From contig DGEO01000047.1 in the NCBI GenBank assembly GCA_002385985.1, forward strand, positions 1-20,329: DNA of 20,329 nucleotides, written 5' to 3'. The stretch is from Anaerolineaceae bacterium UBA3924. GTDB taxonomy: Bacteria > Chloroflexota > Anaerolineae > Anaerolineales > Anaerolineaceae. The position numbers and the translations under genes are program-made. The notes under the pieces were generated by a model, which was given only the letters and a program-made list of their open reading frames with translations, had not been told where the DNA came from and searched no databases. This document shows, one piece after another, positions 1 to 6,342 of the stretch; positions within the stretch are counted from its first letter, which is position 1, and each line of letters opens with the position of its first letter.

Positions 1-324
1 GAGCGCACCCAGGACCTGGAGCAGGCCAATCAGGTGCTGCTGACCGAAATCAACCGCCGCCGCGAGGCCGCGCCGCTCCAGCCAGGCGGTCTGGACGTGG
101 ACGACCTGGCCGCCCGGCTCACCCGCCTCAATCCCGGGCAAATCTCGGCCGCGCTGGATGCCGCCGGACAGCCCGATCCGCCCGCCGCCGGCGCGCTGTT
201 GGACTGGGTCTCTGCCGGGCCGGACGAGCGCCTGCAGGCTCTGCTGCGCCTGCTGCTGGCGCTGCTGAGCGCCGACCCCGTCACGCAGGACGCCCTGCTC
301 CAGTCGCTGGAGGAAGGGCGCTAA
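1..324 (+). CDS. C-terminal end of an unrecognised protein (5' truncated by window edge)
   Basis: An open frame runs from the first base to the TAA at 322-324, giving about 107 residues with no upstream stop, so the true start lies outside the window. The visible part begins with a charged, Gln/Glu-rich helical stretch (ERTQDLEQANQVLL) that looks like the end of a coiled coil. It continues with Ala/Leu/Pro-rich helices and ends in ...DALLQSLEEGR. No catalytic motif, membrane segment or cysteine pattern is visible and I do not recognise the family. A GTG at 34 could be read as a start, but no ribosome binding site precedes it and the frame is open further upstream. The next gene starts 30 bp downstream on the same strand, so the two may be co-transcribed. 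Confidence 0.6.
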   Translation, partial: ERTQDLEQANQVLLTEINRRREAAPLQPGGLDVDDLAARLTRLNPGQISAALDAAGQPDPPAAGALLDWVSAGPDERLQALLRLLLALLSADPVTQDALLQSLEEGR

Positions 325-354
325 CCCCCACCATCCCACCTTAGAGGATTACCC

Positions 355-1323
355 GTGAAAGTCAGTATCTTTGGAGCTGGAAAAATCGCTCAGTATGCCT
401 ACCTGCCGCTGCTGGTCTCCTGGCCGGATGTGGAGATCAGCGGTCTGTTCAGCCGCACCCCGGAGCGGGTGGAAGAGACCTGCCGCCGCTGGCACATTGA
501 CTACGGCACACATCACGCCGAAGCCCTGCTGGACCGCCCCACCGACGCCGCTTTCGTGCTGACCAGCGACGATACACACTTCGACCTGGCCCGCCGCCTG
601 CTGGAGCGCGGGGTGGATGTGTACATCGAAAAACCGGCCGCCGAGTCCGCCGCCGAGGTGGAGCAGCTGGCTGACCTGGCCGAAAGCCGCGGCCGCGTGC
701 TGATGGTCGGCCTCAACCGCCGCTTCGCTCCGCTCTACCGCCAGGCCCGCGAGATCTTCGCCGGGCGCGCGGTCAGCCTGGCGGTTTTCGAGAAGCTGCG
801 CCCCAAACCCTACCACCCCACCCTGTACAATTGCTACCTGAACGACACCATCCACCAGATCGACCTGCTGCGCTTCTACTGCGGCGAGCCGGAGCCGGTG
901 ACAACCATTTACGTCGAGAGCGGGGACTACATGACTGGCGCGGTCAGCCTGCTGAAGGTGCCGCCCGCCGGGCAGGCCGTGGTTCAGACCACCCTGCGGG
1001 CCGGTGACTGGCAGGAGCGCGCCGCCCTGCACGGCGAGGAGCTGTCGGTCTATGTGGACGCCTTCCGCTCGCTGACCGTGCGGCACCGGGACCGTGAAGA
1101 GGTCTACGGGGCCGACCGTCCCGGCCGCTCGGTGCCCGACCTGGTCGAGCGGGGCTTCCACGGCGCGGTAAAGCACTTCTTCGACTGCGTCCAGAGCCGC
1201 CGCCAGCCGGAGACCGGCGGCCGCGAGGCCGCCCGCACCCACCGCCTGATCGAGGACCTGGTCCGGGCCGCCGGGGTCAAACCGGAAAAGCGCCGCGGGT
1301 TCGAGGTCTACCACGCGCCGTAA
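355..1323 (+). CDS. Gfo/Idh/MocA-family NAD(P)-dependent oxidoreductase
   Basis: The product has 322 residues, near the usual 320-380 of the family. The N-terminus is a Rossmann fold with the dinucleotide loop GAGKIA at residues 7-12. The family's EKP signature lies in VYIEKPAAES (Glu92-Lys93-Pro94); this Lys normally contacts substrate and cofactor. The NDTIHQIDLLRFYCG stretch (Asp164, His167) matches the catalytic Asp/His region of the C-terminal alpha/beta domain. Members oxidise or reduce sugars, inositols and related polyols with NAD(P); the substrate cannot be told from sequence. The start is GTG at 355 with AGAGGA at 343-348 as ribosome binding site. A strong intrinsic terminator follows the stop, and the gene lies 30 bp after the truncated upstream gene. 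The identification to superfamily is secure; the specific role is unknown. Confidence 0.9.
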   Translation: MKVSIFGAGKIAQYAYLPLLVSWPDVEISGLFSRTPERVEETCRRWHIDYGTHHAEALLDRPTDAAFVLTSDDTHFDLARRLLERGVDVYIEKPAAESAAEVEQLADLAESRGRVLMVGLNRRFAPLYRQAREIFAGRAVSLAVFEKLRPKPYHPTLYNCYLNDTIHQIDLLRFYCGEPEPVTTIYVESGDYMTGAVSLLKVPPAGQAVVQTTLRAGDWQERAALHGEELSVYVDAFRSLTVRHRDREEVYGADRPGRSVPDLVERGFHGAVKHFFDCVQSRRQPETGGREAARTHRLIEDLVRAAGVKPEKRRGFEVYHAP

Positions 1324-1344
1324 TACCCCGTCAATGTTCATTAA

Positions 1345-1380
1345 GGATCTCCCTGCTGTACAATCAGGGAGATCCCTTTT
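1345..1380 (+). terminator. Rho-independent terminator after the oxidoreductase gene
   Basis: A perfect 11-bp stem (GGATCTCCCTG at 1345-1355 with CAGGGAGATCC at 1365-1375) encloses a 9-nt loop and is followed by CTTTTCATTT. It lies 21 bp after the oxidoreductase stop codon. Confidence 0.88.
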
Positions 1381-1511
1381 CATTTCAAAACCTGATACGT
1401 AACTCTAAATCGCCCAAGTTTTCCGGGCGATACTGCCTGACGTCAGTTCGAGGTGAATTTCTGCGATCTTAATCCCGTCGAACACTTTCCGGATGGAAAA
1501 AGGGATGAGCC

Positions 1512-2353
1512 ATGGAAATTTACCATCACATCGGAATTAATGCGGATTACCGCCCTGTCTTCTATCAAGAGGTCCTCCGTCTGCAGATCCCACATAAAAT
1601 ATCCCCCTTACCCGGGCACGAAATCGGCATTGTCACCTTTGATATACCCGAGTCCGACCCCCGCTGGGAAACGGTGAAAACCCTGATCGCAGCAAAACCC
1701 ATCCACCCTGTTGACATCGAATGGATTGACTTCACCCCGGAAGAAATAATCGCAGCGGAGTGGTGTCGGCTGATCCCCGCCTATGAGTGGGGTTACCCTC
1801 AGCCGGAAAGAAATATGAAATGGATGGAGACCACCTTTGAAGGTGGCTTTATTACATGCGGCAATGGGATGCGTTAAAAAGCACCATTCTTGCTAACCAA
1901 AGACCCGAGCATGGGCAGACAGCATTTCTTCTCACTCTACTGGACCTACAGCCTTTTCGGCCTAAAGCCTGTGGTCGAGATCATCCGACAGAGGCAGATA
2001 CGCGTTTTTACCATTCTCCCCCATCGTCCGGTCCACCGGGCAGCCTTCCTCCAAAGTCACGCAGATCATCGTCACAGGGCACACCGAACCGGGTCTGTCC
2101 AATGAGGACAAGGCCAGACCCGAAACCTGTCCTGTGTGCGGGCAAACCAAGTTTGTTTTTCACCGCAGGGGGTTACTTGCGCTACCGGCAGGAATGCCTG
2201 ACGGTTGACTGTGATACCATCCTCACTGCCGAATGGTTCGGCAGCGGGCCCCATACCGCCTTTCAGGAGGTCCTGATCTCCAACCGCTTTGCCCGGCTGA
2301 TCCTGGAGCAGGGCTGGCGGGGCCTGCACCTCAAACCGATCAAGCTGATCTAG
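1512..2353 (+). pseudogene. Broken gene for a cysteine-containing hypothetical protein (one stop, two frameshifts)
   Basis: Frame 1512 encodes MEIYHHIGINADYRPVFYQE and onward to a TAA at 1875-1877. The same frame then continues sensibly after the stop (LLTKDPSMGRQHFFSLYW). Removing one C from the run at 2018-2022 joins this to SKVTQIIVTGHTEPGL and ETCPVCGQTKFVFHRRG. Removing one G from the run at 2167-2171 joins that to YLRYRQECLTVDCDTILTAE and an end at TAG 2351-2353. The restored protein would have about 279 residues, with CPVC followed by C-x4-C, a zinc-ribbon-like spacing. An alternative to a nonsense mutation is a pair of indels (one G fewer at 1866-1868, one A more after 1874), which would read CGNGCVKKAPF and restore another Cys pair. 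The AAGGGATGAG before the ATG can act as ribosome binding site. The first half is visibly AT-richer than its neighbours, suggesting acquisition. Function unknown. Either a decaying gene or assembly errors in homopolymers. Confidence 0.7.
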
Positions 2354-2580
2354 TCCATCCCGGCGGGCAGGCTGCGCTCCGCTGCGTCCAGCAGGGCGGC
2401 GGACAGCGCGCTGGCCTGCGCGGCGGTGAGGTAGATGTTGGTCTCGTCCGCACGGAAGATGCGCTCCTCATCGGGGCAGTCCTCCTGTATGCAGACGCAG
2501 ATGTTGTCCCGCAGATCGCCGTCGGCGGGGTCATAAAACACATTCACTTTCAGGGTATTGTCCAGCAGCGAGACGACCAT
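2350..2580 (-). CDS. Small acidic hypothetical protein, 76 residues
   Basis: I do not recognise a family. The product begins MVVSLLDNTLKVNVFYDPAD and has Cys in the stretch NICVCIQEDCPDEE, followed by a helical, Ala-rich C-terminus (LTAAQASALSAALLDAAERS). The composition is acidic and there is no signal peptide or membrane segment. An upstream in-frame ATG at 2610 would add 10 residues but has no ribosome binding site, whereas the ATG at 2580 follows GGGAGGA with 6-nt spacing, so I chose the latter. The gene starts 41 bp after the stop of the YpdA-like gene and is probably the last gene of that operon. Its TAG overlaps the TAG of the broken plus-strand gene in the palindrome CTAG (2350-2353). 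The clean ribosome binding site and conserved frame make it likely to be real. Confidence 0.65.
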   Translation of the reverse strand: MVVSLLDNTLKVNVFYDPADGDLRDNICVCIQEDCPDEERIFRADETNIYLTAAQASALSAALLDAAERSLPAGMD

Positions 2581-2621
2581 TTCCGTCCTCCCGGCCTGTA
2601 TTTTCCCCATTGTACAAAAAG

Positions 2622-3701
2622 TCAGGCGGTTTCGCTGGTCTTCGCGCCTGGCTCCACCAGCGGACCGGTGTAGGGCTGCCCGGTCAGCGCGGTGAAAATG
2701 CGCGGGATGTGCACATGGGAGGTCTCGATAAAGTGCCTGAACTTGCGCTGCCGCCCGCCGGCGGCCACACCCGCCACGAACACCCCGGGCACGTTGGTCT
2801 CCATCGTCTCCGGGTTGTACTGCGGGGCGCGCTCCTCGCCGGTCAGGTTAACCCCCAGCTGCTCGAACAGCGTTGTGTCCATGCTGTAGCCGGTCATCAG
2901 CAGCACAAAGTCGGCCTTCACCCGCATCCGGCGGCCGCCGGCGGGCTGCCCGTCGGGGCCGGTGCAGGCCAGCTCCACCTCGCCGGGTTTGATTTCGACC
3001 GGCACGGTGCCGGTCAGCAGGCGTAAATTGCCCTCGCGCACCACCGTGTCCAGGTCAGCCAGCAGGGCCGGCTTGACCTGCTCCCGTTCGATTGCCGGCC
3101 CGCGGTATGAAAGGGTCACCTTCGCCCCGGCCCGCCAGCAGCGCAGGGCTGCCTCGACGGCGCTGTTGCGCCCGCCCACCACCAGCACTTCCTGCCGGAA
3201 GTAGTCGTGCGGGTCGCGGTAATAGTGCGACACATGGGGCAGGTCCTCGCCGGGGATGCCCAGCCAGTTGGGGAAGTGCATACCGCCCACGGCCAGCACC
3301 ACCTTCTCCGCGCGGTAGGCCAGAAGGCGGCCGTGACGCTCGGTGATCAGGCAGAAGCCCGACTCCAGCCGCTCGATGCGCCGCACCGGCTGGTAGAAGT
3401 GGATTTGCAGGTCAAACTGCTGGACCACCGCCCGCAGGTAGGCCAGATACTCCTCGCCGGTCGGGTGGCGCTGACCGGCGGTGTGCAGCGGCACCCCGGC
3501 GATCATGATGCGCTCGGGCGAGGAGAAGAAGATCGTGTCGCGCGGCCACCAGGTCAGCGTGTGGCCCAGCTGGCCGGCTTCAAAGTGCTGGTAATCCACC
3601 CCGGCCCGCTTGAGCGCCACTGCCAGCTCCACGCCGATCGGCCCGGCCCCCACCAGCGCCACCTGCGCCGTCCCGCCGATTTCAGGCGTTTTTTCGCTCA
3701 T
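2622..3701 (-). CDS. YpdA-like FAD/NAD(P)-binding oxidoreductase lacking the family cysteine
   Basis: The product has 359 residues, with an N-terminal FAD-binding Rossmann motif (ALVGAGPIGVELA, about 15-27), a second nucleotide loop (VLVVGGRNSAVEAAL, about residue 170) for NADPH, and a C-terminal flavin motif (ETNVPGVFVAGVAAGG). The landmarks FFSSPERIMIAGVP, GEDLPHVSHYY and LLMTGYSMDTTLFEQLGV match the YpdA/Bdr family (bacilliredoxin reductases) better than classic thioredoxin reductase, whose CxxC is absent. In YpdA/Bdr the first loop reads GGPCG and its Cys (Cys14) is held to be catalytic. Here the equivalent residue is Ile22. This argues against bacilliredoxin reduction and for another NAD(P)H-dependent role. 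The start ATG overlaps the stop of the upstream membrane-protein gene (ATGA, 3698-3701), so the two are translationally coupled. Confidence 0.85.
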   Translation of the reverse strand: MSEKTPEIGGTAQVALVGAGPIGVELAVALKRAGVDYQHFEAGQLGHTLTWWPRDTIFFSSPERIMIAGVPLHTAGQRHPTGEEYLAYLRAVVQQFDLQIHFYQPVRRIERLESGFCLITERHGRLLAYRAEKVVLAVGGMHFPNWLGIPGEDLPHVSHYYRDPHDYFRQEVLVVGGRNSAVEAALRCWRAGAKVTLSYRGPAIEREQVKPALLADLDTVVREGNLRLLTGTVPVEIKPGEVELACTGPDGQPAGGRRMRVKADFVLLMTGYSMDTTLFEQLGVNLTGEERAPQYNPETMETNVPGVFVAGVAAGGRQRKFRHFIETSHVHIPRIFTALTGQPYTGPLVEPGAKTSETA

Positions 3702-4357
3702 GCCGCGCTCACCTCCGCGGCGGGCAGATCGAGATAGTAGGTGCGCTCGCCCTGCGCGGCGCCGTCCGGCTGAAAGCCCATGCGCCGCAGGTAAGTCTCG
3801 TGCCGGGGGCTGCCGGGGCGGGAGTAGATGCGCCGCACCCCGTGCCGCCGGAACAGGCCCGCGTGCTGCCGGTAGACGTAATCGCCCACCTTGAAATCGC
3901 GGTAGCCGGGGATGACGAAATCCAGCGCCACGAACAGCCGCCCATCCGGCTCAACACGGCCGATGAACACCCCGGCCGGGACCATGTTGCGCAGCACGAA
4001 GAAGACCAGCCCGGCCTGCCCCGGCTGGTAGCTGAACCCGGGCAGAAAGCGCTGGATCTCCTTCTGGTAGAAGTCGAGAAAGCGCAGCAGGTAGGCCGAA
4101 TCGGGGCGCACCTCCAGCAGGGTGAAGTACTCCTTCGTGCGGATGATCTCGTACAGGAAGTACAGGTCCACCAGCACGATGAAGAAGTTCACCGCGGCCA
4201 CCGGGTAGGCGCGCACCAGCAGCCCGTAGACGGTGAAGAACACCGCCCCGATCAGGTTGATGACCCTCAGCCTGAGGATGGAGGTCATCATCAACGAGAC
4301 GGCGATCAGCACCGACGCGATATACCCGATGATCTCGTAAATCAGGGACGGTTCCAC
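3698..4357 (-). CDS. YgjV-like three-helix membrane protein with GNAT-like C-terminal domain
   Basis: The product has 219 residues. Three hydrophobic helices are visible at about 7-27, 30-48 and 50-71 (including MMTSILRLRVINLIGAVFFT), matching the YgjV-type inner-membrane domain. Residues from about 80 on are soluble. They resemble a small acetyltransferase fold: a strand pair (GLVFFVLRNMVPAGVFIGRV), then DFVIPGYRDFKVGDYVY, a helix with RRHGVRRIYSRP, and the typical late motif YLRRMGFQPDG before a final strand. The GNAT acetyl-CoA loop (Q/RxxGxG/A) is not evident, so activity is uncertain. The start is GTG at 4357 preceded by a GGGGG tract; it lies 20 bp after the pyrophosphatase gene and its stop overlaps the YpdA-like start. 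The membrane part could anchor the tail to the cytoplasmic face; this is inference. Confidence 0.7.
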   Translation of the reverse strand: MEPSLIYEIIGYIASVLIAVSLMMTSILRLRVINLIGAVFFTVYGLLVRAYPVAAVNFFIVLVDLYFLYEIIRTKEYFTLLEVRPDSAYLLRFLDFYQKEIQRFLPGFSYQPGQAGLVFFVLRNMVPAGVFIGRVEPDGRLFVALDFVIPGYRDFKVGDYVYRQHAGLFRRHGVRRIYSRPGSPRHETYLRRMGFQPDGAAQGERTYYLDLPAAEVSAA

Positions 4358-4377
4358 AGCTGCCCCCGATCCGCCGC

Positions 4378-4989
4378 TCAGCCGCCGTATTCTTCCAGAT
4401 AGTCCTCGATGGAGGCCTGAACGACCTTTTTGGCGTGCCCGGCGTCGAAGATTCGCTCGATGGAAACATGCACGTCTGATCCGGGCACCAGCTTGTACGT
4501 GGCGAAGTAGTGCCGCAGGCGGTCGATCATGGCCACGGGAAGCTCCTCGATGTCCTTCACTCCGCCCCAGAAGTTGTCCTTCTCCAGCACAGCGACGATC
4601 TTATCATCGGCTTCACCGCCGTCGATCATCTGGATGCCCCCCACCACACGCGCAATGAGGATCACCTCGGACTTGGAGATCGGCCGCTCGCTGATCACGC
4701 AGATATCCAGCGGATCGCCGTCTCCGCGCACCGACTTGGGCGATAGCTGGCACACCCGCGGGCCGCAGTAGGTGCGCGGGATGAACCCGTACAGCACCGG
4801 CGGCTGGGAGGAGGTGCGCTGCGGGCGGTCCACGCGCAGGTACCCGGTCTCTTTGTCGACCTCGTACTTCACCAGGTCGAAGGGAGTGATTTCAATATAG
4901 GCGTTAACCAGGCTGGGCGGGTTGGGACCGACCTCGAGTCCATGCCAGGGATGAGGACGCCAGCGGTAGAAGGGAGACGGAAATGACAT
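4378..4989 (-). CDS. ppa: Inorganic pyrophosphatase, family I
   Basis: This soluble enzyme hydrolyses pyrophosphate to two phosphates and so pulls biosynthetic reactions such as DNA, RNA and aminoacyl-tRNA synthesis forward. The family I signature D-x-D-P-x-D is present as DGDPLD (Asp90, Asp92, Asp95). The expected YGFIPRTYCG precedes it, and EADDKIVAV (Asp128-Asp129-Lys130) follows. At 203 residues it is slightly longer than typical bacterial enzymes (about 175), with extra N-terminal residues (MSFPSPFYRWRPHPWHGLEV). The ATG at 4989 follows GGGAAGAAAG, and a consensus -10 box lies 38 bp further upstream. It appears to be the first gene of an operon with the YgjV-like and YpdA-like genes, which have no obvious pyrophosphate connection. 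Confidence 0.95.
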   Translation of the reverse strand: MSFPSPFYRWRPHPWHGLEVGPNPPSLVNAYIEITPFDLVKYEVDKETGYLRVDRPQRTSSQPPVLYGFIPRTYCGPRVCQLSPKSVRGDGDPLDICVISERPISKSEVILIARVVGGIQMIDGGEADDKIVAVLEKDNFWGGVKDIEELPVAMIDRLRHYFATYKLVPGSDVHVSIERIFDAGHAKKVVQASIEDYLEEYGG

Positions 4990-5026
4990 GACTTTCTTCC
5001 CAGATCAGAATGAATCGGACGTTCCT

Positions 5027-5032
5027 ATTATA
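5027..5032 (-). promoter_or_regulatory. Probable -10 box for the ppa operon
   Basis: The minus strand reads a perfect TATAAT 38 bp before the ppa start codon. No good -35 hexamer lies at 16-18 bp spacing; an 18-bp palindrome occupies the -35 side instead, so an activator or another sigma preference is possible. Confidence 0.5.
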
Positions 5033-5050
5033 CGCTTGAAACCACGATCC

Positions 5051-5068
5051 GCCGGGATTGATCCCGGC
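5051..5068. repeat. 18-bp palindrome between the CAP-protein gene and ppa
   Basis: GCCGGGATTGATCCCGGC is a perfect 8-bp inverted repeat around TG. It lies 18 bp upstream of the ppa -10 box and 50 bp after the stop of the CAP-domain gene. It could be an operator of ppa or a terminator stem, but no T-run follows it on either strand. Confidence 0.5.
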
Positions 5069-5118
5069 AGGCTGAAGCACCGGCCCGCAGCCGGCTCCGG
5101 GGTCATACCGTTAATCGC

Positions 5119-5775
5119 CTACCGCTTTGCCGTCAGGATGACCCAGTAATACTGGTAAGTGGACCCGGGCACCTCGGCGTAGCCGATGCCGTACTCGATC
5201 TGCTCGGCGAAGAAGGGATCCTCGCCCAGCACATGCAGGCGGTGCGTCTCGGATGCCAGCAGCGCTTCCCAGGCGGAGCGGGCGTCCAGAAAGCCGGCGG
5301 CCAGCGATTCGACGTTGTTGGCGTCCGGGTCCTGGAAGTAGTATTCGGGCAGCGGGTACCCGGCCAGGATCAGCATCCAGTTCGGCCCCAGCCCGTCCGG
5401 GTTGACGTGGTCAAAATAGTCCCGAACCCCCAGGTCGATGGCCTTCTGCCGGGCGACCTCGGCCAGCAGCGGGCTGCAGCGCAGCTGTTCCCGCCGCTGG
5501 TTAGGGTCCTTGATCAGCTGCTCGGCCATGTTCCGCTCCTCGGGCGTAAGTTCGCAGGTTGGGGCAGCCCCGCCGGCCAGCATCGGCATGTACAGGCGGA
5601 AGGCCTTGCCGGAGACCGGGATCAGGCCGTCTTCCTCCTGCAGGGTGACCGCCTCCGCTGTGGGCGGAGGAGGAGCCAGTTGTGGGACCGCGCCGGCGGC
5701 GTACACGGGTACGGCGCTCAGCCCGAGAAGCAGCGCCGCAGCCAGCAAGAACCGCAGTGCTTTACCGATCATCAT
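5119..5775 (-). CDS. Secreted CAP-domain (SCP/PR-1-like) protein
   Basis: From the ATG at 5775 the product has 218 residues and starts with a clear signal peptide (MMIGKALRFLLAAALLLGLS followed by AVPVYA, cleavage after Ala26 or Ala27). A Pro-rich linker and an MPML stretch lead to the CAP domain from about residue 76. The landmarks are SPLLAEVARQKAIDLG, YFDHVNPDG (His123), NVESLAAGF (Glu156), ETHRLHVLG (His178, His181), IEYGIGYAEV (Glu195) and the closing YYWVILTAKR. These match the His/Glu cavity residues of the family. CAP proteins bind metals, lipids or cell-wall material; the bacterial role is usually unknown. A frame extension to 5841 exists, but AGAGGGG sits just before the ATG pair at 5775/5772, and the signal peptide starts there. 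Two cysteines (74, 100) could form a disulfide. Confidence 0.82.
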   Translation of the reverse strand: MMIGKALRFLLAAALLLGLSAVPVYAAGAVPQLAPPPPTAEAVTLQEEDGLIPVSGKAFRLYMPMLAGGAAPTCELTPEERNMAEQLIKDPNQRREQLRCSPLLAEVARQKAIDLGVRDYFDHVNPDGLGPNWMLILAGYPLPEYYFQDPDANNVESLAAGFLDARSAWEALLASETHRLHVLGEDPFFAEQIEYGIGYAEVPGSTYQYYWVILTAKR

Positions 5776-6003
5776 ATTCCCCTCTAAAGATGATCCCGGC
5801 GGGCCGTGCAGGCGCGGCATGCCGGGGCGGGAAGCAGTCACTGCCAGTTCAAAGCGGATGGCCGGGCGGCAGGCAGTGATTTTGTAAGGTTCTTACCTGA
5901 GCATGTTCGACCGGTCGGGCCAGGTATTTCCCCCTGCATTCGCCCTCAAATCCCTCAGGCGCCTGACCCGGATCGAACACAAATAGTCTAGCACAGCAAT
6001 CGA

Positions 6004-6034
6004 CTTTGTATACTTTGAATCCGCTTTGAATCCG
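6004..6034 (+). repeat. Three tandem CTTTGAATCCG-type direct repeats
   Basis: CTTTGTATA (6004-6012) is followed by two identical copies of CTTTGAATCCG (6013-6023 and 6024-6034). The spacing is about one helical turn, as in operator arrays bound cooperatively by a regulator. They lie about 230 bp upstream of the CAP-protein start on one side and 310 bp from the J-protein start on the other. Confidence 0.6.
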
Positions 6035-6092
6035 GTCCGCCGCGGCGGCCTCTCGCAAAGAACAGGGGCGTCCCCGGCCCTTTCCCCGCCTG

Positions 6093-6115
6093 CCCGATTG
6101 GCAGGGCCAATCGGG
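6093..6115. repeat. Perfect 10-bp inverted repeat
   Basis: CCCGATTGGC (6093-6102) and GCCAATCGGG (6106-6115) enclose AGG. The left arm can alternatively pair as GCCCGAT (6092-6098) with ATCGGGC (6138-6144). A third local pairing, CCTGCC (6089-6094) with GGCAGG (6100-6105), also exists, so mutually exclusive folds are possible. Confidence 0.65.
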
Positions 6116-6169
6116 GCCATCCCCCGTGCACCGGGTTATCGGGCTGCCTGCCCCTGGTCCGTCACTGGG

Positions 6170-6186
6170 AAGGGGGCCACCCCCTT
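6170..6186. repeat. 7-bp inverted repeat
   Basis: AAGGGGG (6170-6176) pairs perfectly with CCCCCTT (6180-6186) around CCA. No T-run follows, so it is not a standard intrinsic terminator. Confidence 0.5.
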
Positions 6187-6198
6187 GGGACAGGTAGG

Positions 6199-6253
6199 GT
6201 CAGGTTCCCACACCCGCGAGGCTCAGAGCTGTTGACCTGAACAGCAGCCTGAC
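6199..6253 (+). repeat. Nested inverted repeats (possible structured RNA)
   Basis: An outer stem GTCAGG (6199-6204) with CCTGAC (6248-6253) encloses an inner hairpin GCTGTT (6228-6233) with AACAGC (6240-6245) and a 6-nt loop. The fold ends 54 bp before the predicted -35 box of the J-protein gene. It may be chance in GC-rich DNA. Confidence 0.35.
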
Positions 6254-6306
6254 AGGATGACTTCTCCGCCGGATGTGCGGCCGTCCAACCTCTCCTCCTA
6301 TCCTGC

Positions 6307-6336
6307 TTGACTTCGCGAAGAAATACGGCATAGAAT
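6307..6336 (+). promoter_or_regulatory. Sigma-70-type promoter of the J-protein gene
   Basis: TTGACT (6307-6312) and TAGAAT (6331-6336) are separated by 18 bp. Each matches the consensus hexamer at five of six positions. The expected transcription start falls at about 6343, the A of the ATG, so the mRNA would be leaderless. No CIRCE operator was seen. Confidence 0.65.
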
Positions 6337-6342
6337 CAAGTT

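Larger units (their letters stand above)
5776..6342. other. Gene-free, repeat-rich intergenic region of about 570 bp
   Basis: Short frames exist on both strands but none has a ribosome binding site or a recognisable product. The left part should hold the leader and promoter of the CAP-protein gene; a minus-strand TAGACT at about 5991-5996 is a weak -10 candidate. The centre holds tandem repeats (6004-6034), and the right part several perfect inverted repeats (6093-6115, 6170-6186, 6199-6253). The end holds the promoter of the J-protein gene. A structured RNA is possible, but no known bacterial RNA family was recognised: no tmRNA, RNase P, SRP or 6S hallmarks were seen. Confidence 0.6.

Noticed and set aside
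349..1383. A 344-residue minus-strand open frame
   Set aside because: It is antisense to the Gfo/Idh/MocA gene, starts inside the terminator hairpin region and has no domain features.
6004..6034. Short CRISPR array
   Set aside because: The repeats are only 11 bp, directly abutting and without spacers.
6081..6256. Known RNAs such as SRP RNA, 6S RNA, tmRNA or RNase P
   Set aside because: The conserved core words of these RNAs (for example the SRP GGAAG/AGCAGCC core) were not found, despite a partial GTCAGG resemblance.
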